Source: Fimadaptatus sp948467645
GTDB taxonomy: Bacteria; Bacillota; Clostridia; Christensenellales; Aristaeellaceae
DNA: 53,844 bases
Direction of reading: 5' to 3'
Assembly: GCA_948467645.1 (NCBI GenBank)
Contig: CAOKFD010000014.1
Span: forward strand, 1 to 53,844
Shown here: in pieces, positions 24,919 through 32,310 of the stretch
Layout of the letters: each line of letters starts with the position of its first letter
How positions within the stretch are numbered: the stretch's first letter is position 1
Program-made: the position numbers and the translations under genes
Notes under the pieces: generated by a model
Database searches by the model: none
The model's input: only the letters and a program-made list of their open reading frames with translations
Told to the model about the DNA's origin: nothing

Positions 24919-25935
24919 ATGCGCTCGTTTGAAGACCGGCGCGCACAGGTGCGCATTACAGCGGCGGTGCTTATTGTGCTTAGCGTACTGTCTGCGCTTA
25001 TCGCGATGTGTCTGGGCGCGGCGCAGCTGCCGCTTGCGACTGTGCTCGACGCTCTGGGCGCGGCGCTGCGCGGCGAGGGCGCGGGTACAGGCCATGCGAT
25101 AGTCGTCGGCGTGCGGCTGCCGCGCATTCTGTCCAGCTATCTGGTGGGCATGGCGCTGTCGGTCTGCGGCGCGTGTATGCAGGGTTTGTTCCACAATCCT
25201 ATGGCCGATCCGCACATGCTGGGCGTATCGTCGGGCGCGGCGTTCGGCGTGGCGCTGTGCACGCTTATTGGCGGCGGCGCGCTGATGCGGTTTACTGGAC
25301 TGTTCGCGTTTGCGTTTTCGATTGCGGCGGTGCTTATCGTGCTGACGCTTTCGCATACGCACGGGCGCGTGACCACGGTCAGTCTGCTGCTGGCGGGTAT
25401 CGCGGTGTCGTCGCTTTTGACTGCGCTTACGTCGGGTCTGATGGTCATCGATCGTGAGAATCTGGAAAACGTTTACATGTGGACTATGGGCAGTTTTACC
25501 TCGTCAAGCTGGGACAAGCTTAAAATTGCCGCGCCGGTCATACTGATGGGCGTTCTGGGCATAATCGCATTCGCGCGTGACCTAAATGCGCTGCTTATGG
25601 GCGAAAGCGATGCGCGACAGTTGGGGGTTAACGTGCGGCGCGTGCGGCTTATACTGCTGCTGCTGTCCACGCTGGTCACGGCCACGGCGGTTTCGATAAG
25701 CGGCGTAATCGGGTTTGTGGGGCTGATGGTGCCGCACGCGATGCGCATGTTCTGCGGGCCGGATCACCGGGGGCTTCTGCCGCTCAGCGCTTTGGCGGGC
25801 GGGCTGTACCTGCTGATAATGGACACGCTGGCGCGCACGGTGCTTATGCCTATCGAGATACCCATCGGCGTGCTTACGGCCATGGTAGGCGGGCCGTTCT
25901 TCCTGTACCTGCTTAAACGGAGGAACGATGCATGA
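24919..25935 (+). CDS. BtuC/FecCD-type ABC permease
   Basis: This 338-residue permease of the FecCD family has about ten helices and imports cobalamin, haem or siderophores. Family motifs are VRLPRILSSYLVGMALSVCG (near 60), ADPHMLGVSSGAAFG, GIAVSSLLTALTSG, and MWTMGSF plus VGLMVPHAMRM in the second half. ATG at 24919 is preceded by GGGGTG at a spacing of 6; GTG at 24910 is an alternative start. It overlaps the following ATPase gene by 4 bases (ATGA). It probably works with the BtuF-like protein encoded 3 kb upstream. Confidence 0.92.
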   Translation: MRSFEDRRAQVRITAAVLIVLSVLSALIAMCLGAAQLPLATVLDALGAALRGEGAGTGHAIVVGVRLPRILSSYLVGMALSVCGACMQGLFHNPMADPHMLGVSSGAAFGVALCTLIGGGALMRFTGLFAFAFSIAAVLIVLTLSHTHGRVTTVSLLLAGIAVSSLLTALTSGLMVIDRENLENVYMWTMGSFTSSSWDKLKIAAPVILMGVLGIIAFARDLNALLMGESDARQLGVNVRRVRLILLLLSTLVTATAVSISGVIGFVGLMVPHAMRMFCGPDHRGLLPLSALAGGLYLLIMDTLARTVLMPIEIPIGVLTAMVGGPFFLYLLKRRNDA

Positions 25936-26723
25936 GCGATGCAATTCTGAAGGCAGAAGGCGTATGCTTTGGCTACAAGCACGATAAGGCGGTTCTAAGC
26001 GGCGTCAGTCTGTCGTTTAAGCGCGGCGAACTTACCGGCATAATCGGGCCTAACGGTTCGGGCAAAACTACGCTTATCAAGCTGCTGTCGGGCGCGCTGA
26101 GGCCGAGCGGCGGGTGCGTCACGCTGGATGGGCGCGACGTGCACGACTTCCCGGTGCGCGATTTAGCAAAACGCATATCGGTCGTGCCGCAGTCCACGCA
26201 CATGGACTTTGATATGACGGCGTTGGACGTGGCGCTGATGGGCAGGCAACCGTATCTGCGCCGGTTTGAGCGCGAGAGCGATGAGGACATACGCATTGCG
26301 CGCGACGCGCTTACCCGCACGGATGTGATTCAGTATCAGGATACACCTGTGAGCGCATTGTCGGGCGGCGAGATGCAGCGCGTGATTATCGCGCGCGCGC
26401 TTACCCAGCAGACCGACGTAATGCTGCTGGACGAGCCGGTTGCAAGTCTGGACGTAAGGCACGCGGCTCATATACTTAGACTTTCGCGCGATCTTGCACA
26501 TAAGCAGCAGGTTTGCGGCGTATGCGTGCTGCACGATTTGTCACTGGCGGGGTGGTTCTGCGATCGGATTGCGCTAATGTGCGCAGGCGAGGTTTACGCA
26601 TACGGCTCCCCGGCCGACGTGCTTACAGCGCGGGCGATTGCGGACGTTTACGGCGTGGGTGCCGACATAATCGCCGACGGCGGGCATGTACGTGTGCTGG
26701 CGCGCTATGAATCCACGATTTAA
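25932..26723 (+). CDS. ABC transporter ATPase, BtuD/FepC type
   Basis: This 263-residue ATPase energises the BtuC-like permease. Walker A is GPNGSGKT (39-46), the Q-loop sits in SVVPQSTHMDF, the signature is LSGGEMQR (about 142) and Walker B is VMLLDEPVASLD. The H-loop lies in VLHDLSLAGWF. The 4-base overlap with the permease gene indicates translational coupling. Cobalamin is the favoured substrate because the only binding protein nearby is B12-riboswitch controlled; iron complexes remain possible. Confidence 0.93.
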   Translation: MSDAILKAEGVCFGYKHDKAVLSGVSLSFKRGELTGIIGPNGSGKTTLIKLLSGALRPSGGCVTLDGRDVHDFPVRDLAKRISVVPQSTHMDFDMTALDVALMGRQPYLRRFERESDEDIRIARDALTRTDVIQYQDTPVSALSGGEMQRVIIARALTQQTDVMLLDEPVASLDVRHAAHILRLSRDLAHKQQVCGVCVLHDLSLAGWFCDRIALMCAGEVYAYGSPADVLTARAIADVYGVGADIIADGGHVRVLARYESTI

Positions 26724-26734
26724 CAAAAACAGGC

Positions 26735-26762
26735 TTGTAAATTATGCCTGTACAGCTATAAT
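26735..26762 (+). promoter_or_regulatory. proS promoter
   Basis: TTGTAA (26735-26740), a 16-base spacer and TATAAT (26757-26762), directly upstream of the T-box leader. Confidence 0.7.
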
Positions 26763-26774
26763 CAATTGTATTAT

Positions 26775-26998
26775 AAGGCATTGATGGAGTTCAGGCTCAT
26801 TACCCGCTCATCAAGAGAGCGCCGCATAAGGTGAAAGCGGTGCATGAGCGCGTGGGTCGTCCCGCTCCCGAGCCGCGGTTAACAGCCGCCGCGTCCCGCG
26901 TTAAAGGAACCGAGCGGATCTGCGCAAGGCAGATCAAGCATGGTGGTACCGCGAAGCACGCGCTTCGTCCCTGCGAATAAGGGACGGAGCGCTTTTTA
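26775..26998 (+). promoter_or_regulatory. T-box leader of proS (uncharged tRNA-Pro sensor)
   Basis: The stem I elements AGAGAGCGCC and GGTGAAAGCGG are present (about 26812-26842). The T-box sequence ATGGTGGTACCGCG is at 26940-26953. A terminator (GCGCTTCGTCCCT with GGGACGGAGCGC and TTTTT) spans 26960-26997. Several CCC/CCG triplets lie in the expected specifier region (26863-26877), consistent with proline, but I could not fix the exact codon. Uncharged tRNA-Pro should favour read-through into proS. Confidence 0.95.
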
Positions 26999-27032
26999 TG
27001 TGCGCAGTTATGTTTGAAGGAGAGTGTTTTAA

Positions 27033-28475
27033 GTGGCTAAGCAGAAGCAGGAGAAGTTTGTTTCGGAGATAACGCCCCGCGACACGGATTTTGCGCAATG
27101 GTATACTGACGTTATCAAAAAGACCGACTTGGTTGACTATGCGCCAGTACGTGGCTGCATGGTAATGAAGCCTTACGGCTATGCCATATGGGAATTGATA
27201 CAGAAGGATCTGGATCGCCGCTTTAAGGAGACGGGGCATCAGAATGTATATATGCCGATGCTGATACCCGAAAGTCTGCTTTTGAAGGAAGCGGATCATG
27301 TGGAGGACTTTGCGCCCGAGGTTGCGTGGGTAACGATGGGCGGCGGCGAGCAGCTGACCGAGCGTATGGCTATACGCCCCACCAGCGAGACGATGTTCTG
27401 CACGATGTATTCCAAGTGGGTACAGAGCTGGCGCGATCTGCCGATGAAGTACAACCAGTGGTGCTCTGTAATGCGTTGGGAAAAGACCACTCGTCCGTTC
27501 CTGCGCACGGCCGAGTTCCTGTGGCAGGAAGGCCACACGATACATGCGACTGCTGAGGAAGCGGAGCAGGAGACTATGCAGATGCTGCATGTATACCGCG
27601 ATTTCCTTGAGCAGATTTGTGCGGTGCCTGTAATCTGCGGCCGCAAGAGCGAAAAGGAGAAGTTTGCGGGTGCGCGCGCGACCTACTCTGTCGAAGCGAT
27701 GATGCACGACGGCAAGGCGCTTCAGGCGGGCACTTCGCACAACTTTGGCACGAACTTCTCCGTACCGTTCGACATCAAGTACCTGTCGAAGGAAGGCAAG
27801 CAGGAGTACGTACACGAGACGAGCTGGGGCGTATCGACGCGCATGATCGGCGCTATCATCATGGTACACGGCGACGACCGCGGGTTGAAGCTGCCCCCGC
27901 ACATTTCGCCGATTCAGGTAGTTATCCTGCCCATTGCGTCGCACAAGCCGGGTGTAACGGAGAAGTCGGAGGAGATTCGCCATGCGCTGATCAATGCGGG
28001 CCTGCGTGTAGAGCTGGACGACCGCGACGCAAGTGCGGGCTGGAAGTTCAACGAATGGGAGATGAAGGGTGTACCTGTCCGTTTGGAGGTAGGGCCGCGC
28101 GACATCGAAAACGGCGTAGTCACGTACGTTCGCCGCGACACTCTGGAGAAGGCGACTCTCCCGATCGACGGTCTGGCGGACGCGCTGAAGGCATTGCTTG
28201 AGGATGTACAGTCCAACATGCTAACCCAGGCACGCGCCTTCATGGATGCTCACACCACGATAGCGCACAACCTTGACGAGGTAGTAGCCGGCGCCAACGG
28301 CGGTTTCGCCCTTGCAAGCTGGTGCGGCGAAACCGAGTGCGAAGAACACCTGAAAGCCGACCACGCCATAACCACCCGCAACATGCCCTTCGACCAGTCC
28401 GATCTCCCCACCGAAACCTGCCCCATCTGCGGCAAGCCTGCTAAGTACAAGATTTACTTTGCCAAGGCTTATTAA
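27033..28475 (+). CDS. proS: Prolyl-tRNA synthetase, short archaeal/eukaryal-like type
   Basis: This 480-residue class II synthetase charges tRNA-Pro. Motifs seen: DFAQWYTDVIKK near the start, RGCMVMKPYGYAIWELIQ (motif 1 region), RPTSETMF with MRWEKTTRPFLRTAEFLWQEGHT (motif 2), and GDDRGLKLPPHISPIQVVI (motif 3 and the anticodon domain). It lacks the editing insertion of the long bacterial form. The C-terminal zinc-like domain (CGETECEEHLK, CPICGKPAKYK) ends in Tyr, as in the archaeal-like group. GTG start with AAGGAGAG about 8 bases upstream. Controlled by the T-box leader. Confidence 0.97.
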   Translation: MAKQKQEKFVSEITPRDTDFAQWYTDVIKKTDLVDYAPVRGCMVMKPYGYAIWELIQKDLDRRFKETGHQNVYMPMLIPESLLLKEADHVEDFAPEVAWVTMGGGEQLTERMAIRPTSETMFCTMYSKWVQSWRDLPMKYNQWCSVMRWEKTTRPFLRTAEFLWQEGHTIHATAEEAEQETMQMLHVYRDFLEQICAVPVICGRKSEKEKFAGARATYSVEAMMHDGKALQAGTSHNFGTNFSVPFDIKYLSKEGKQEYVHETSWGVSTRMIGAIIMVHGDDRGLKLPPHISPIQVVILPIASHKPGVTEKSEEIRHALINAGLRVELDDRDASAGWKFNEWEMKGVPVRLEVGPRDIENGVVTYVRRDTLEKATLPIDGLADALKALLEDVQSNMLTQARAFMDAHTTIAHNLDEVVAGANGGFALASWCGETECEEHLKADHAITTRNMPFDQSDLPTETCPICGKPAKYKIYFAKAY

Positions 28476-29305
28476 GGGGGGCGATGGGGTTACGTGTTCT
28501 TTCTTTTCAGTAGAAAAGAAAGAACCAAAGAAAAGCCGATTGGGGCTTTCTCCCGATTGCGTTTCTTAGTTCGGGCGTTTTAGGGGAATTATATATTGGA
28601 AGGTGCGCGTGCCTTCTTTCACCGCTGGCTCGCTCTAAGAGTCAGCGGCGTTTTCTATTGCCCGCGTTTGCAGCTCACGCATTCTATTATCTTTTGCGTT
28701 TCGGGTTTCCGCGAATGTACGCTTTCTATTTAGCTTCTTTTCGCCCGCGCCTTGTTCGCCGCCCCTCGGCGGCTCAGACTGTTGCTCGGCGGTGAGGTTC
28801 ACGCCCGCCGGAAAGTAGGGCGGGCGCGAAAACTGGCCGTCCGGACGCGAAACGAGATGTATGAGCGGCCATCCTTGCCTCGCCCACCATATATTGAAGT
28901 GGGCGAGGACGATTTATTGCTGGGGCGCAGGCTTCTGTGTTCGATATTCTCACGCACGGAGAGCTGCTTTGATTTTGACACTGGCTGGCGCGCCTTACTA
29001 TTATACTATTCTGATGCGCTGCTGGGTTTACAGCTGCATCAATCAACTGAGTGCATTTTCTCCAAAATCGGATAGTTTTGGCAAGGCACATTTGTTTGGC
29101 GCAACGGCTATTCCTGCGTTGTTCCACCTTAATATGCACTTTGACTATTGTGTTTTGCACACTCCCTTTCAGGCGCAAATCAATCGTCATCTGCCTTTAC
29201 TCTTCTCCCCCATTTATCCTCGCCGCACAATTGCATTCGCCACTGAATCGTGGTACAATGTTAACAAAACGCGCTAGCGCGATCTTACTAAGGAGAATAC
29301 TTATT
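28476..29305. other. Gene-free 830-base stretch with several perfect hairpins
   Basis: No credible gene is present. Three strong inverted repeats stand out: GTTCTTTCTTTTC/GAAAAGAAAGAAC with a 4-base loop near 28497-28526 (possibly the proS transcript end), CGCCCGCC/GGCGGGCG near 28802-28827, and CCTCGCCCAC/GTGGGCGAGG near 28877-28908. Open frames here have no ribosome binding site and atypical composition. It could be eroded repeat DNA or a structured RNA. Confidence 0.5.
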
Positions 29306-30139
29306 ATGAAACTACAATTCTTAGGTTCGGCAGCGGCCGAGGGCTGGCCAGCCATGTTCTGCGAATGCCCCGCCTGCAAGGAGGCCGCCCGGCGCGGCGG
29401 GCGCGATCTACGCCTGCGCACCGGTTCCATAGTGGACGACGAGGTTCTTATCGACTTCACGCCCGACCTTATGTCTCAAAAAATAAAGTTCAATCTGCCT
29501 TTGGAGAAGGTACGCGACTGCTTCCTGACCCACACGCACGAGGACCACTTTGAGCCGCGCAACATGTTCTGCTTCGCCAACGGTTACGCCACGATATACG
29601 ACCGCGCCGAGCGCCCCATGTTCCACTTCTACGGCAGCGAAAAATCCCTCCCCGCGTTCGAACACAGCATGTTTGACGAGAACAAGGGCACGCGCGACAT
29701 ATGCGATTACACCGTGCTGAAGCTATACGAACGGTTTGAGCTGAACGGGCGCGGCTACACGCCCATCCCGGCGGTACACGGCTGTGTGGGCGCGGTCAAC
29801 TACATAATCGACGAGGGCGGCAAGACCATCATCTATGCCCACGACACCGGCATATGGCAGGACGAGGTATTCGAGTTCCTGAAGGGCATAAAGCTCGACC
29901 TCATCACTATGGACTGCTGCAACGGCCCGCTCAAGGTGGACTACACCGGCCACATGGGCTTTGAGCAGAACATATACGTGCGCGACCGTCTGCTCAGGCA
30001 GGGCACCGCCGACGAGCACACTCGCTTCATCATCAACCACTTCTCGCACAACTGCGGAATGTTGTACGACGAGATGGTGCTGGAGATGACGCCTAAGGGC
30101 TTTGAAGTCGGCTTTGACGGCAAGATAATGGAGTTGTAA
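29306..30139 (+). CDS. PhnP-like MBL-fold metallo-hydrolase
   Basis: This 277-residue metallo-beta-lactamase-fold hydrolase resembles PhnP-type phosphodiesterases. It opens with MKLQFLGSAAAEGWPAMFC and a CECPACKEA cysteine cluster typical of PhnP (structural zinc). It then shows the metal motif THTHEDHFEP and downstream ligands in AVHGCVG, IYAHDTGIW and INHFSHNCG. Substrate is probably a phosphodiester, but the gene is not in a phosphonate operon. AAGGAG lies about 9 bases upstream of ATG at 29306; a longer frame upstream has no support. Confidence 0.88.
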   Translation: MKLQFLGSAAAEGWPAMFCECPACKEAARRGGRDLRLRTGSIVDDEVLIDFTPDLMSQKIKFNLPLEKVRDCFLTHTHEDHFEPRNMFCFANGYATIYDRAERPMFHFYGSEKSLPAFEHSMFDENKGTRDICDYTVLKLYERFELNGRGYTPIPAVHGCVGAVNYIIDEGGKTIIYAHDTGIWQDEVFEFLKGIKLDLITMDCCNGPLKVDYTGHMGFEQNIYVRDRLLRQGTADEHTRFIINHFSHNCGMLYDEMVLEMTPKGFEVGFDGKIMEL

Positions 30140-30213
30140 CGCAAAAGCGCTCCGGCGATCTGATAATATCGCAAGGCATTCATCATGCCTGAAACTGCTT
30201 TTAAGCCACGATT

Positions 30214-30359
30214 GCGGAGTGTGACTCAAGCCGTATTGCGGCACACGCATAGCTTTACGCAAGTTCAGGCAGAACGCCCACGCATCGGCCTGAACCTGAC
30301 GAATTGAGCTTTGCGGCGCAGAAATTATCTATCCGGCCATTTTTTTGCCACACTCTAAT
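30214..30359. repeat. Degenerate MITE-like copy (tentative)
   Basis: The ends GGAGTGTGACTCAAG and CCACACTCTAAT resemble the element termini. The inside keeps GCGCAGAAAT and a CCGGCCATTTTTTT stretch seen in diverged form in copy 1. The middle has drifted beyond recognition, so this is a probable rather than certain family member. Confidence 0.4.
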
Positions 30360-30378
30360 CGAATTTTACCGAATATGG

Positions 30379-30407
30379 CTGACATGCGCCCGAAACTGTG
30401 CTATAAT
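30379..30407 (+). promoter_or_regulatory. Promoter of the ECF S-component leader
   Basis: CTGACA (-35, 30379-30384), a 17-base spacer and TATAAT (-10, 30402-30407). Transcription would start near 30415, leaving a leader of about 168 bases. Confidence 0.8.
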
Positions 30408-30414
30408 AATGCTC

Positions 30415-30545
30415 AGTTTCCGGCATGAAGCCGGTTATGCCTGACAGAAGTCGGCTCAGTTATCCCTCATATCTATAATATTTGCACGCGAGTGATACTA
30501 TGAAGGTATCGGTATTTCCGTGAGGGATACTGATGCCTTTTTATA
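30415..30545 (+). promoter_or_regulatory. Candidate riboswitch of unrecognised class with terminator
   Basis: The leader holds two small hairpins (CCGGC/GCCGG at about 30420-30434, GCC-GAC/GTCGGC at about 30439-30455). A 9-bp closing helix TATCCCTCA (30461-30469) / TGAGGGATA (30521-30529) surrounds a CAC-GCGA-GTG tetraloop hairpin and GATAC/GTATC. A 13-bp terminator stem (30503-30515 with 30527-30539, then TTTTT) shares bases with the closing helix, so the two cannot form together. That is riboswitch logic. I could not match it to TPP, FMN, THF, preQ1, purine or cobalamin consensus. Confidence 0.6.
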
Positions 30546-30581
30546 TTCGCCGTGCAGCGATTTAAGGAGTGGACTTTTGTC

Positions 30582-31121
30582 ATGCAGAATAACCGTCTTA
30601 ACATCCGCAAGCTGACCTATTCGGCGCTGTTTCTGGCGTTGGCGTTCGTACTTCCGTTTCTAACCGGCCATATACCCACCATCGGCAGTATGCTCAGCCC
30701 CATGCACATACCCGTATTTCTATGCGGCATGGTGTGTGGCTGGCCGTGGGGACTGGCGGTCGGCATAATCGCGCCCATCATGCGCTCCATGATATTCGGT
30801 ATGCCGCCCATGTTCCCCACCGCGGTTTCCATGGCGTTTGAGCTTGCCGCGTACGGCGCGATTGCGGGCATCATGTACAAGCGTCTGCCCAAGAACGCCG
30901 CATGCACCTACATATCGCTGATCGTTGCTATGCTGGGCGGGCGCGTGGTATGGGGTCTGGTGCGCTTCATCATCGCCGGTTTGCAGACTTCCACCTTTAC
31001 GTTTGAGGCATTCCTCGCGGGCGCGTTCATCAACGCTGTGCCGGGCATAATACTGCACATCGTACTGATTCCGCCGGTTGTAATGCTGCTCAGGCGTGCA
31101 AAGCTTACGCTTAACGACTGA
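30582..31121 (+). CDS. ECF transporter S-component (vitamin-type substrate)
   Basis: This 179-residue membrane protein with about six helices has the ECF substrate-binding S-component pattern: NIRKLTYSALFLALAFVLPF at the start with the alanine-rich helix that meets EcfT, then SPMHIPVFLCGMVCGWPWGL, MPPMFPTAVSMAFELAAYG and INAVPGIILHIVL. S-components deliver vitamins or nucleosides to a shared EcfAAT module, which is not in this window. AAGGAG lies 12 bases before ATG at 30582. The leader is a candidate riboswitch, and a P-loop kinase follows after 23 bases. Together they suggest uptake and phosphorylation of one compound. Confidence 0.88.
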   Translation: MQNNRLNIRKLTYSALFLALAFVLPFLTGHIPTIGSMLSPMHIPVFLCGMVCGWPWGLAVGIIAPIMRSMIFGMPPMFPTAVSMAFELAAYGAIAGIMYKRLPKNAACTYISLIVAMLGGRVVWGLVRFIIAGLQTSTFTFEAFLAGAFINAVPGIILHIVLIPPVVMLLRRAKLTLND

Positions 31122-31144
31122 CATATATCGGAGGGACTTAATAA

Positions 31145-32206
31145 ATGAATTTCAGGGACTGTCTTATCGCACAGTTTGCGACGCATCCGTCCACCGCGCC
31201 GCAGGACGCAGTAAAGCAATGCTATCAGGCCGCGTTCGGCGCGGAGCATCTGCTGACCGATACATCGCTTGCCGCCGCGTATCTTGAACGCGAGTTTAAC
31301 GATACCCCGGCGGCGGACGTGCCGCTGTGCGAAAAGATTGCTCCTGATGTGGGCCGCATTAATCTGGCCTCGTGGAAAGCGCATGGCCTGCCGCTGGAGT
31401 GGCTCACGCGCATGTTCATAATGTCGGCGCGCCCCGACGAAGGCGGCGAGGCTGAGTTCGAGCATTGTCTTTCCATCGTGGACGAGCTGGTTCAGGCGGG
31501 CGACGCACCCTTCTCCCCCGCCGAGTGGCAGGAGTACATGTTCGCATACCGCATGAAAGCCACACACGCCGTGCATCACAGCGACAAGTATCGCGCCGCC
31601 GAGCACCCCGCGTATCGCATAGTCGGACGCTCGGCACTCAACGCCCTGCCGGTGCTGGAGCGCGCGGCGGGGATAATGCACCGTCCCGGCGCGCATGTAA
31701 TCGCAATCGATGGACGCGCCGCGTCGGGCAAGACCACGCTGTCATTGGCGCTGGGCGACATACTGGGCGCGGGCGTGGTTCACATGGACGATTTCTTCCT
31801 GCCGATACCTCTGCGCACCGCCGAACGGTACGCTCAGCCCGGCGGCAACGTGCATTACGAGCGTGTAGCCGATGAGGTACTTCCCCACCTGCACGACAGC
31901 GCGGAATTCGAATACCGCATATTTGACTGCTCCTGCATGGACTACGGCGTTATGCGCAATGTGGCCGCGTCCGAGTGGCGCATTGTCGAGGGCAGTTACA
32001 GCTTCCATCCTGCGCTGGGCAATTACGCCGATCTGCGCGTATTCTGCCTGATTGCGCCTGAGGAACAGCGCGCGCGTATACTCAGACGCAACGGCAAGCG
32101 CATGGCGCGCATGTTCGCCGAGCGCTGGGTGCCGCTTGAGGAGAAGTATTTTAAGGCATTCGATACTCGCGGGAGTGCTGATATAGTCTTACGTACCGAT
32201 TTATAA
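31145..32206 (+). CDS. P-loop kinase of uridine-kinase type with an added N-terminal domain
   Basis: This 353-residue protein has two parts. Residues about 1-175 form a helical domain I do not recognise (AFGAEHLLTD, WLTRMFIMSARPDEGGEAEF). Residues about 180-353 form a uridine/pantothenate-kinase-like P-loop domain with Walker A DGRAASGKTTLS, HMDDFFLP as the acceptor-site motif, and FDCSCMDYGVM and ARILRRNGKRMARMF as the lid region. It probably phosphorylates a nucleoside or vitamin. It follows the ECF S-component closely, with GGAGGG 9 bases upstream, so the imported compound is the likely substrate. Confidence 0.8.
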   Translation: MNFRDCLIAQFATHPSTAPQDAVKQCYQAAFGAEHLLTDTSLAAAYLEREFNDTPAADVPLCEKIAPDVGRINLASWKAHGLPLEWLTRMFIMSARPDEGGEAEFEHCLSIVDELVQAGDAPFSPAEWQEYMFAYRMKATHAVHHSDKYRAAEHPAYRIVGRSALNALPVLERAAGIMHRPGAHVIAIDGRAASGKTTLSLALGDILGAGVVHMDDFFLPIPLRTAERYAQPGGNVHYERVADEVLPHLHDSAEFEYRIFDCSCMDYGVMRNVAASEWRIVEGSYSFHPALGNYADLRVFCLIAPEEQRARILRRNGKRMARMFAERWVPLEEKYFKAFDTRGSADIVLRTDL

Positions 32207-32264
32207 AACAGGCACCCAAAAAAGCTCATTCGCTAAAGCGGCTTATAATCACTGTATAAACAAC

Positions 32265-32300
32265 AATGCCGGGACGATTTCTCGCCCCGGCATTTGCTTT
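32265..32300. terminator. Terminator between convergent kinase and ABC exporter
   Basis: AATGCCGGG-CG pairs with CG-CCCGGCATT around a short loop. It lies between the kinase gene and the leftward ABC exporter genes, so it may serve both. T-rich tracts are modest on each side. Confidence 0.7.
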
Positions 32301-32310
32301 GCCATTTGAG

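Noticed and set aside
28752..29277. Open frames of 107-138 codons in the gap after proS
   Set aside because: No ribosome binding site, no family resemblance, and they run through perfect hairpins.
30461..30529. Purine riboswitch in the ECF leader
   Set aside because: The closing helix and a UAUAAU-like junction look similar, but the two loop-loop kissing hairpins and the CUACC junction are absent.
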